Position numbers and translations under genes: made by a program. Positions 57,738 to 64,000 of a stretch of 64,000 nt of DNA are shown one piece after another. The stretch is taken from positions 155,723 through 219,722 of the forward strand of contig NZ_BOPG01000022.1 in the NCBI RefSeq assembly GCF_016863635.1, written 5' to 3'. A model generated the notes under the pieces. That model made no database searches, was not told the origin of the DNA, and saw nothing but the letters and a program-made list of their open reading frames with translations. Every line of letters starts with the position of its first letter. Position 1 is the stretch's first letter. Origin of the DNA: Virgisporangium aurantiacum (GTDB lineage Bacteria > Actinomycetota > Actinomycetes > Mycobacteriales > Micromonosporaceae).

Positions 57738-59156
57738 TCACTTCCGGTTGATGCTCAGCATCGAGCCGACGGTGCGGGCCATGATCTTCAGGTCCAGGCC
57801 CAGCGACCAGTTCTCGATGTAGTAGTTGTCGAAGCGGGTCCGCTCCTCGATCGACGTGTCGCCGCGCAGCCCGTGGATCTGTGCCCACCCGGTGATGCCG
57901 ACCGGCATGCGGTGCCGGTCGCCGTAGCCGGTGTACGTGCGGCGGAACTGCTCGACGAAGAACGGGCGCTCGGGCCGCGGGCCCACCAGCGACATGTCGC
58001 CGCGGAGAACGTTGAGCAGTTGCGGCAGTTCGTCGAGCGACGAGTTGCGCAGCAGCCGGCCGAGCCGGCCCACCCGCGCGTCGTTGTTGATGTTCCAGCG
58101 CACCTGCGACTCGAGGTCCGACGACGGGGTGAGCGAGCGGAACTTCATGATGGTGAACGGCCGGTCGTCCTGCCCGATCCGCTCCTGCCGGAAGATGACC
58201 TTGGCCCGGCGCGACTCCGCCCGCACCAGCAGCGCGCACGCCAGCAGCACCGGCGAGAGCAGCAGCAGCCCCGAGCCGGCACCCATGACGTCCACGAGCC
58301 GCTTTGCCGCCCGGGCGATCGCGCCCCGGCCGGCGGGCAGGCGCACCAGCGGGATCCCGTGCACCAGTTCGGTGCTCCGCACCGCGAGGTCGAACAGCCG
58401 CGGGACGACGAACACCGTGACGCCCAGCCGCCGGCACTCACGCAGCGTGCCGACCAGGTCCTCGTCGGGCGTGCCGGGGAACGTCACCACGACGGCGTCG
58501 GGGCGGTGTTCGGCGATGACGACGTCCAGGTCGTCGGCGTCACCGAGCCGCCGGACCGGCGTCTCCTCGCCCGTGACCGGTGCCGGACCGACGACACCGA
58601 CCGGGCACAGCCCGAAGGCCGGGTCGTCGCGCAGGATCTCGGCCACGCGCAGGCCGATCGAGCCGGTGCCGACGACGACCGCCGAGGCACCGACGGTGCG
58701 CCGGCGGGTGCCGTGGATCGCCTTGTAGGTGATCGACCGGGCGATCAGGAAGCCGCCGAACATGGCCACCGGCCACAAAAAAGGCGCCGCGGTGAACCAG
58801 GGCGGCGCCAGCAACGTAGGTAGCTTCCACCAGGCTCCGAGCGGAAGGACGGCGACCATGCACAGCAGCGCGCGCGTCACGTCGTCCAGCGGGGAGAAGT
58901 GCAGCCGCGGCCGGTACAGGCCGGCGACCGCGAACAGCACCACGCACAGGACGGTGCGGGTCGCGGTGGCCGGCGCCGTGGAACCGGCGACGGTCGAGAG
59001 GGCCGCCATCGTGGTGACGTCGGTGACGACGAGCGTGTTCCGCTCCCACCGGCCGAGGCCGGTGCCACGGGCGTCCACAGTGGACAGTAAGCGACCGGGA
59101 GCGGCCGCCGGACGGAACCCGTCCGTGGGGGCCACAGCTGCGAATTGATGCTGCAC
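57738..59156 (-). CDS. polyprenyl-phosphate sugar-1-phosphate transferase initiating exopolysaccharide synthesis
   Basis: 472 aa. Four to five N-terminal membrane helices (~45-150), a CoA-binding-like Rossmann segment (VVVGTGSIGLRVAE), a further helix (~300) and the catalytic bacterial sugar transferase domain: KFRSLTPSSD, RNSSLDELPQLLNVLRGDMSLVGPRPERP, TGWAQIHGLRGDTS. It transfers a sugar phosphate to undecaprenyl phosphate, starting the repeat unit. First gene of the ten-gene operon; GGAAGG precedes the GTG start. Confidence 0.95.
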   Translation of the reverse strand: MQHQFAAVAPTDGFRPAAAPGRLLSTVDARGTGLGRWERNTLVVTDVTTMAALSTVAGSTAPATATRTVLCVVLFAVAGLYRPRLHFSPLDDVTRALLCMVAVLPLGAWWKLPTLLAPPWFTAAPFLWPVAMFGGFLIARSITYKAIHGTRRRTVGASAVVVGTGSIGLRVAEILRDDPAFGLCPVGVVGPAPVTGEETPVRRLGDADDLDVVIAEHRPDAVVVTFPGTPDEDLVGTLRECRRLGVTVFVVPRLFDLAVRSTELVHGIPLVRLPAGRGAIARAAKRLVDVMGAGSGLLLLSPVLLACALLVRAESRRAKVIFRQERIGQDDRPFTIMKFRSLTPSSDLESQVRWNINNDARVGRLGRLLRNSSLDELPQLLNVLRGDMSLVGPRPERPFFVEQFRRTYTGYGDRHRMPVGITGWAQIHGLRGDTSIEERTRFDNYYIENWSLGLDLKIMARTVGSMLSINRK

Positions 59157-59372
59157 GGCGGCCTTCCCTTCTCGTATTCAGGCACGGCGGAGCCGGACGC
59201 GGAAGCGCCCGGTGTGATGTGGATTGAGCTAATGACGCCTTTTCGCGTCCAGCTCAGGGTGGCAGCCGGCCCCTAGGGGTTACGAGTTGAAAATGTCATC
59301 CAATAGCCGAAGGAGTTTCACGTTCGGCATGACATCGGCCGGGCACAAGGGATCCGGCCGGGAAAATGCTGT
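59157..59372. promoter_or_regulatory. exopolysaccharide operon promoter region with CCCCTAGGGG palindrome
   Basis: 216 bp without a gene. A perfect 10-bp palindrome CCCCTAGGGG lies at 59270-59279, about 115 bp before the operon's first codon; its GC-clamped C4-TA-G4 form recalls CsoR-type operators, but no metal gene is nearby. An AT-richer run (59221-59245) could hold the promoter. The right end is the 3' flank of the gene ending at 59373. Confidence 0.4.
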
Positions 59373-59984
59373 CTACAACTGGACGGGTTCGACCTCGGCC
59401 TGGGGCGCGGTCGTCGACATCGGCGGGGTTCCGGGCGGCAGCTCGATGAGGACGCCCTGGGAATCGCGCGACCACCGCACGCCCAGCCCGTCGGTGAACC
59501 GGATCTCCACCTTCATCGCCGCCGACGGCGCCAGCTTGATCGAGCCGTCCTCGTTGACCCGCGACGGGTCCGGCGTCCCCTCGGTGCGCTCCTCGTCGAA
59601 GCCGGCGAAGACCTCGGCCGCGACGGCCGGCGGCACCGTGCCGAGCTGGCGGACCGCGATCCAGGCCGCCGGCGCGTCCCGGTAGATCAGTTCGACGTCG
59701 TACACCGGCGACTCGGACCCGTTGCGCACCGCGGCGCCCACGATCCCGCGCCGGAGCAGCGACTCGTACGTCGACCGCTCGCTCACCGGCCAGGCCGCCA
59801 CGAGTTGCGCCTGGGAACGGGCGCGCTGCTCGGCGTCCCGTTGATACAGGTCCTGGATGATGCGCAACTGGCTGACCACGGATCGTTGGCCGCGCAGCGC
59901 GACCATCGACAACACCGCCGCCAACCCGACGGTGAGCAGGGCCGCGATCGCGGACAGCCACAGAGGCAGCACAGCACCGTCCAC
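59373..59984 (-). CDS. hypothetical single-helix membrane protein
   Basis: 203 aa. One N-terminal helix (~8-30), a short coiled-coil-like stretch (~35-60: VSQLRIIQDLYQRDAEQRAR) and a C-terminal domain rich in strands (~70-190) with a Pro-rich end. No known domain recognised. GTG at 59984 lacks a ribosome site. It points toward the exopolysaccharide operon but is separated from it by 216 bp. Confidence 0.55.
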   Translation of the reverse strand: MDGAVLPLWLSAIAALLTVGLAAVLSMVALRGQRSVVSQLRIIQDLYQRDAEQRARSQAQLVAAWPVSERSTYESLLRRGIVGAAVRNGSESPVYDVELIYRDAPAAWIAVRQLGTVPPAVAAEVFAGFDEERTEGTPDPSRVNEDGSIKLAPSAAMKVEIRFTDGLGVRWSRDSQGVLIELPPGTPPMSTTAPQAEVEPVQL

Positions 59985-60099
59985 AAAATGACGTTACCGC
60001 GCTTTTTTGGTATCCGCGGTGGTTCTTCCGTTCTCTGGTTGCCGGGTGGGCTTCGTGTGGGGACCATGGAACAACCCGGGGGGCGAGGGGGTGTTGGCG

Positions 60100-60294
60100 G
60101 TGCGCTGGATCCTGCTGGTGGTCGGGGCCCTGATGCTGGTGGTGGGCCTGATCTGGACGTTGCAGGGGCTCAATGTGTTGGGGGGAAGCGCGATGACGGG
60201 CCAGACCCTGTGGGCCGTCGTCGGGCCGATCGTGGCGATCGCCGGGGTGGTGATCGTCGGGCTCGGTGTGCGACGCGGCACCGCACGCCGCTGA
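60100..60294 (+). CDS. small conserved two-helix membrane protein
   Basis: 64 aa from GTG 60100, chosen because GGGCGAGGGG lies nine bases upstream; a GTG nine bases earlier is possible. Two membrane helices flank WTLQGLNVLGGSAMTG, a loop I recall as recurring in small actinobacterial membrane proteins of unknown role. The short, strongly hydrophobic product is easily missed by gene callers. Confidence 0.65.
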   Translation: MRWILLVVGALMLVVGLIWTLQGLNVLGGSAMTGQTLWAVVGPIVAIAGVVIVGLGVRRGTARR

Positions 60295-60313
60295 GAGGGC
60301 GTTTACTGGGTCG

Positions 60314-60895
60314 GTGATCCGCTTCGTGCTGGTCCTCTGCCTTGCACTTTCGTCGTGCTCGGCTTCGTCGGGGGACGGGTGGACGGTGACCGTCTACTAC
60401 ACGGCGGTCGCCTCGTTCCACGACGGCGCGACCGAGCGGGTCACCGGTTGCCCTCGGTTGGAGTGCTCGTCCGGCACGGACGACCTCGGTACCTACCCGT
60501 CGTCGTTCGTGCGGGCGGTGCGCGACGAGGGCACCGGCCGGATCGACGCCGGCCGCTACCTGAACTGGTCGGTCGACGTCGGCTTCTGGCTGGACTCGGC
60601 ACCCCGCGACAGCGCCGGCGGGGTGCTGGAACCCTGGCGCTCGGCCGCCGCCGACGCCGACGTGCTGGGCGCCGGCAAGCAGTTCACGATCGCCTCCTGC
60701 GGCCCGGCCGACGACGTCGCGGCCGAGGTGTGCGACCGGCTGCGCGAGGCCCGATGGATCATCCGGGACGAGTTCACGCCCGGCCTGGGCGGCGACCGCC
60801 ACGTCGACGTCTACATCGGCGAGGAGACCGGCCCTGCCTTCACCGAATCCGAGTGGTACACAACGCTGGAAAACGCCCGGCTCACCTTTTCGTAG
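60314..60895 (+). CDS. predicted lipoprotein with 3D-like extracellular domain
   Basis: 193 aa. Signal sequence ending in a lipobox (LALSSC, Cys15). The mature part starts TVTVYYTAVASFH and has GCPRLECSSGTDDLGTYPSSFV, RYLNWSVDVGFWLD and ASCG blocks. The short-strand pattern with several Asp resembles 3D/RlpA-like double-psi barrels that act on cell-wall glycans, but the match is loose. GTG start at 60314, 19 bp after the small membrane protein gene. Confidence 0.6.
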   Translation: MIRFVLVLCLALSSCSASSGDGWTVTVYYTAVASFHDGATERVTGCPRLECSSGTDDLGTYPSSFVRAVRDEGTGRIDAGRYLNWSVDVGFWLDSAPRDSAGGVLEPWRSAAADADVLGAGKQFTIASCGPADDVAAEVCDRLREARWIIRDEFTPGLGGDRHVDVYIGEETGPAFTESEWYTTLENARLTFS

Positions 60896-60915
60896 TCTTA
60901 AGCCTTTCTTAAGAC
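60895..60915. promoter_or_regulatory. perfect inverted repeat between lipoprotein genes
   Basis: GTCTTAAG-N5-CTTAAGAC, 8-bp arms, beginning at the last base of the upstream stop codon and lying 47 bp before the beta-helix lipoprotein start. AT-rich arms make it a better operator candidate than a terminator in this GC-rich context. Confidence 0.45.
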
Positions 60916-60962
60916 GGGCACACGGGGTCGGCCGGCCCCGCAGGCGTCCCTAAAGTCGACGC

Positions 60963-62180
60963 GTGCAGTTCAGGCCCCTCCTCGCACGCCCTGTTACCGC
61001 TCGTTTGTCGGCTTTGACGCTGGTCGCGGCCTTGGTCCTCACCGGCTGCGCCGGCCTGAAGTCCGGCGCGCGCGGCACCGGCGACGGGCTCGACCCGGCC
61101 GGCAACGCGGTCGCCGCGCCCGGGACGTCCGGCTCGGCGTCGGGTGCGCCGTCGGCTTCGGCGTCCGCGTCGGCGTCGCGCACGGCCGCCGCCCTGCCGC
61201 AGGCGGGCAACCCGAACGGCAAGGCGGCGATCCCGGCCGAGGCCCGCGCGGTCGACACGTCGAAGCCCGATCGCACGGTCGGCAACGGCACCGCGGCGAG
61301 TTGCACGTCGGAGGCGGTGGTCGCGGCGGTCGCGGCCGGCGGGATCGTGACGTTCAGCTGCGGACCCGACCCCGTGACGATCACCTTGAAAGCGACCGCG
61401 AAGGTGCGCAACACCGTCTCGCGCGTGGTTCTCGACGGCGGGGGCAAGGTGACGCTCAGCGGCGCCGGCCAGCGCCGGATCCTGTTCATGAACACCTGCG
61501 ACAAGGCACAGGGTTCGATCGGCGGCAACTGCGCCGACCAGGCCACCCCCAACCTGACCGTGCAGAACCTGACGTTCACGAACGGCAACTCCAACGGCGC
61601 CCGCACCGAGTTCGACGGTGGCGGCGGCGGTGGGGCGATCTTCCAGCGCGGCGGCCGGTTCAAGGTGATCAACTCGCGGTTCGTGAACAACAAGTGCGAG
61701 TCGACCGGCCCCGACGTCGGCGGCGCCGCGCTGCGCGTGTTCGACCAGTCCAAGGACCTGCCGGTCTACGTCGTCAACAGCACGTTCGAGGGCGGGGTCT
61801 GCTCGAACGGTGCCGGCCTGAGCAGCATCCACGTGTCGTGGGTGGTGCTGAACAGCCTCTTCCGGAACAACCAGGCGATCGGCAAGGGCGCGAACCCGGC
61901 CCGGACGGGCACCCCGGGCGGCGGCAGCGGCGGCGCGATCTACTGCGACGGCGACAAGTACACGCTGACGCTCAACGGCACGGTCATCGAGGGCAACAAG
62001 GCGAACGAGGGCGGCGGCGCGATCTTCTTCGTGAGCAACGACCGCACCGGCACGATGTCGATCCTGAACTCGCGGCTGAAGGGGAACCCGAGCGCCGGCT
62101 TCGAGACCGACGGGCTGCCCGGCATCTTCTTCCTCGGCGCGAGCCGCCCGAACACGTCCGGCTCGACGCTGTCGAAGTAG
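60963..62180 (+). CDS. lipoprotein with right-handed parallel beta-helix
   Basis: 405 aa. Signal and lipobox LTGC (Cys29), then a Ser/Ala/Gly-rich tether (~30-110) and a beta-helix (~130-400) made of repeated NLTFTNGNSNG, SRFVNNKCES, STFEGGVCSNG, SLFRNNQAIG and TVIEGNKANEGGGAIF rungs with Asn ladders and GGGGGGAIF turns. This is the pectate-lyase-like/Pmp-like fold; no catalytic residues are evident. Probably a cell-surface adhesin or glycan-binding protein. GTG start. Confidence 0.8.
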   Translation: MQFRPLLARPVTARLSALTLVAALVLTGCAGLKSGARGTGDGLDPAGNAVAAPGTSGSASGAPSASASASASRTAAALPQAGNPNGKAAIPAEARAVDTSKPDRTVGNGTAASCTSEAVVAAVAAGGIVTFSCGPDPVTITLKATAKVRNTVSRVVLDGGGKVTLSGAGQRRILFMNTCDKAQGSIGGNCADQATPNLTVQNLTFTNGNSNGARTEFDGGGGGGAIFQRGGRFKVINSRFVNNKCESTGPDVGGAALRVFDQSKDLPVYVVNSTFEGGVCSNGAGLSSIHVSWVVLNSLFRNNQAIGKGANPARTGTPGGGSGGAIYCDGDKYTLTLNGTVIEGNKANEGGGAIFFVSNDRTGTMSILNSRLKGNPSAGFETDGLPGIFFLGASRPNTSGSTLSK

Positions 62181-62183
62181 GTT

Positions 62184-63455
62184 TTACCAGGGTATTACCG
62201 GCACCGCGTCGTACGGGCTTGGCGATACCCGGGCGTCGAGGCGGCGCAGCAGGTCGGCCGGCGGTTCGGCGCGCAGCGGCAGCGCGTCCCATTCCGACCG
62301 CGCCGCGGCGACGCTGACCAGCGGCGGCTCCGGCTCGGGCGGCGGCGCCGAGAGGCGGCCGTCGAGGCGTACGACGTCGACCACGTCGGGCGCCAGCGCG
62401 TGGAACAGGTCGAACAGGGCCACCAGCGCGATCTGCTCGACCGCGGCGTCGTACCGCCGGCGCAACTCCTCCTCCGGCACCAGTTGCCGGCGGATCGCGT
62501 CGGCCGCCGCCACGTACCGGTACCGCCGGACGCCGGGGACGATCTCCGGCCCGGGCAGGTCGCACTCGGCGTCGATCTGGCAGTAGTCGGGCCGGTAGGT
62601 CAGCCGCCACCGGAGCATGACGCCATCCGGCCACGACCGGGCCGACAGCACGATGCGGGCGAACTCCTCGACCGCGCCCGGGTCGTGCTCGCGGTACCCG
62701 GCCCGGAGCCGGTCGACGGTGGCGTTGTGGGCGTTCGCCTCGGCCGCGATGGCGTTCTCCCGCTGCTGGTGCTCCAGCCGCGCGACCGACAGCCGCCGCA
62801 CCCGGTCGAACTCGGCGGCCCGGTGCTCGGCCCTCGCCTGCCGGTAGTCGGCGTACGCGGCCTGCCGGGCCCGCTCGCGGGCGGCCCGCTGCCCGGGCAC
62901 CCACGACGGCAGGGTGGCGCCGGCGGGTTGGAAGTCCTCCGGCTGCGGCTCGGCCAGCGGCGTGGCCAGGTCGCCGGCGTCGAACGGCTCGGCCGTCACC
63001 TTGCGCCGCAACGACCCGAAACTGACGTGCAACGGGCTGGCCAACGCGGTCGTCCACAGATCGTCGAGCGCCGCCGACCGCGCCCCGACCGCGACGGTGG
63101 CCTCGCGCGCCTCGGCGTTCCGCCGCCGGACGTAGCCCTCGTAGGTCTCCGGCTCCCCGCGGTCTCCGTTTCCGCGTCGCCCGTTCTCGCGGTTACCCGG
63201 TGGCGTCTCGCCGATCTCCCGCAGCCGCTGTTCGCGTTCGAGGACGGCCTGCTCGGTCTCGACCTGGCGGGCCGCGCGCTTGGCCGCCGTCCGCTGCCAG
63301 ATGCGGCGCTGCTGCTCCTGGCGGACAGCCTCCAGGGGACGCGCGACCCGGCGCAGTTGCCGGACCCGTGCCGGCGGCAGGCTCGACCGGACCGCCCGGG
63401 CGCCGCGGTCGACCCGCGTCACCTGTACGGCTCGTGCCGCCTGACCCCCCGCCAC
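62184..63455 (-). CDS. Mrr-type restriction-protein N-terminal region lacking the nuclease domain
   Basis: 423 aa. GTG 63455 has AGGGGG upstream. The sequence (LDDLWTTALASPLHVSFGSLRR, FDAGDLATPLAEPQPEDF, a long Arg/Ala/Glu coiled coil, then YRPDYCQIDAECDLPGPEIVPGVRRYRYV and RRLDARVSPSPYDAVPVIPW) matches the part that normally precedes the Mrr_cat nuclease in actinobacterial restriction-system proteins. Here the frame stops right after it with TAA; no PD-(D/E)XK domain follows. Either a truncated defence gene or a stand-alone adaptor. Family recalled by pattern. Confidence 0.6.
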   Translation of the reverse strand: MAGGQAARAVQVTRVDRGARAVRSSLPPARVRQLRRVARPLEAVRQEQQRRIWQRTAAKRAARQVETEQAVLEREQRLREIGETPPGNRENGRRGNGDRGEPETYEGYVRRRNAEAREATVAVGARSAALDDLWTTALASPLHVSFGSLRRKVTAEPFDAGDLATPLAEPQPEDFQPAGATLPSWVPGQRAARERARQAAYADYRQARAEHRAAEFDRVRRLSVARLEHQQRENAIAAEANAHNATVDRLRAGYREHDPGAVEEFARIVLSARSWPDGVMLRWRLTYRPDYCQIDAECDLPGPEIVPGVRRYRYVAAADAIRRQLVPEEELRRRYDAAVEQIALVALFDLFHALAPDVVDVVRLDGRLSAPPPEPEPPLVSVAAARSEWDALPLRAEPPADLLRRLDARVSPSPYDAVPVIPW

Positions 63456-63575
63456 GCCGACCCCCTCACCAGGCTGGATCCCCCTGAGTCTCCAGCCTGC
63501 CACAATCTGTCGAGATCGCACTCCATGCATACCCAGGTCAGGGCACTTTGACGGGTGGACGACAGACCGAAGGTT

Positions 63576-64000
63576 CTAGGGCGGCAGCAACCGATCAAGC
63601 GCGGCGATGTTCTCCGCCTCGTCCGGGTCGGGCGTGTCGACGGCCAGGAACGCCTCCGTCACCTCGACCGCCACGTCGGGAGCGAGCCGTTTGAGGCTCA
63701 TGGCCAGCACGTTCGCGTCGTTCCAGAGCCGGGCCCCGCGGGCGATCCACGGATCCCACGCGAGGGCCGCCCGCACGCCGGGCACTTTGTTGGCGGCGAT
63801 GGCGGTGCCGGTGCCCGTCCAGCACATGACGATCCCGACGTCGGCCACTCCCTCGACGACGGCCCGCCCGACGGCGGCACCGAGATCTGGCCACGCCGGG
63901 GCTGTTGTGCTGCCCGCCGCCGTTGCCTCGCCCGCCGCCGTTGCCTCGCCCGCCGCCGTTGCCTCGCCCGCCGCCGTTGCCTCGCCCGCCGCCGTTGCCT
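63576..64000 (-). CDS. RpiB/LacAB-family sugar-phosphate isomerase (5' end beyond window)
   Basis: About 141 residues of the C-terminal part are visible. PDLGAAVGRAVVEGVADVGIVMCWTGTGTAIAANKVPGVRAAL is the RpiB active-site region with the catalytic Cys in VMCWTGTG and the following phosphate loop; NDANVLAMSLKRL is the late conserved block. The family interconverts ribose-5-P and ribulose-5-P or related sugars. Upstream of PDL the frame enters an in-frame repeat of Ala-Gly-Glu-Ala-Thr-Ala that RpiB normally lacks. The N-terminal part lies outside. Confidence 0.8.
   Translation of the reverse strand, partial: ATAAGEATAAGEATAAGEATAAGEATAAGSTTAPAWPDLGAAVGRAVVEGVADVGIVMCWTGTGTAIAANKVPGVRAALAWDPWIARGARLWNDANVLAMSLKRLAPDVAVEVTEAFLAVDTPDPDEAENIAALDRLLPP
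63911..64000 (-). repeat. five 18-bp tandem repeats in the RpiB-like gene
   Basis: Unit CGCCCGCCGCCGTTGCCT at 63929, 63947, 63965 and 63983, with a one-base variant at 63911, running to the window edge. Read on the minus strand each unit encodes six residues (Ala-Thr-Ala-Ala-Gly-Glu), keeping the reading frame open. The array may continue beyond the window. Confidence 0.95.

Noticed and set aside
63911..64000. CRISPR-like direct repeats
   Set aside because: Units are contiguous 18-mers with no spacers and stay in frame with the RpiB-like gene; this is a coding minisatellite.
1..64000. tRNA, rRNA or riboswitch genes
   Set aside because: Looked in intergenic gaps on both strands; most are under 120 bp and none shows a cloverleaf or known aptamer pattern by eye.

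Overview
The window reads as chromosome from a high-GC actinomycete: almost every gene ends its codons in G or C, GTG starts are common, and neighbouring genes often share ATGA or GTGA stop/start junctions. An ESX-type secretion locus with a mycosin and several YbaB-like proteins, a DasR-type (N-acetylglucosamine) operator pair, an Eis-type acetyltransferase and many secreted carbohydrate-active enzymes point to a soil actinomycete, most likely Micromonosporaceae. The family is an inference. No rRNA, tRNA, CRISPR array, integrase or transposase was seen.

Region 1 (1-12,840) is a type VII (ESX) secretion locus. eccD (cut by the left edge) diverges from eccC, which leads into two small WXG100-type genes with complementary degenerate WXG motifs. 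A convergent four-gene block encodes likely substrates or accessory proteins (WXG/PPE-like with a Gly/Pro-rich tail, a coiled-coil protein, a 350-aa protein, an EspC-like protein). Three YbaB-like genes, mycosin mycP and a WXG100 plus effector-like pair complete the locus. Then come a nitrilase-family gene, a siderophore-interacting protein under a clear iron box, and the wreck of a DUF559-type gene (12,901-14,930).

Region 2 (14,940-22,652) carries a compact poly-gamma-glutamate operon: a double-sensor HAMP membrane protein, pgsB, pgsC and an NlpC/P60 hydrolase, preceded by a perfect Crp/GlxR-type palindrome. Two unknown membrane proteins and a possible secreted hydrolase follow. Region 3 (22,666-35,445) has an ECF42-type sigma factor with its YCII/DGPF partner, then a saprophytic set: LacI regulator with a GH144-like enzyme, an S1 protease-lectin and a GH18 chitinase (both with DasR-type sites), a NAD kinase fused to a GNAT domain, and a clan-A glycosidase.

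Region 4 (35,440-47,693) is mixed metabolism and regulation: TerD-vWA protein, methyltransferase-like protein, DinB/DUF1330/SDR genes, M20 amidohydrolase, an Rrf2 regulator diverging from an NmrA-like gene over twin operators, an Hsp70-PASTA fusion, a LuxR-eis pair and an MFS transporter. Region 5 (47,694-59,156) is a ten-gene exopolysaccharide operon on the minus strand: initiating sugar transferase, polymerase/ligase, MviN-like flippase, deacetylase, two GT4 enzymes, Wzz-like protein, FemAB/CelD-like acyltransferase, a cytochrome P450 and a terminal GH16 enzyme. Region 6 (59,373-64,000) holds small envelope proteins, a beta-helix lipoprotein, an Mrr-like N-terminal region without its nuclease, and an RpiB-family gene with an in-frame 18-bp tandem repeat at the right edge.

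A 48-bp perfectly self-complementary element recurs three times (26,834, 44,398, 51,069), always at gene ends, once inside coding sequence. It is the most distinctive unexplained structure in the window.
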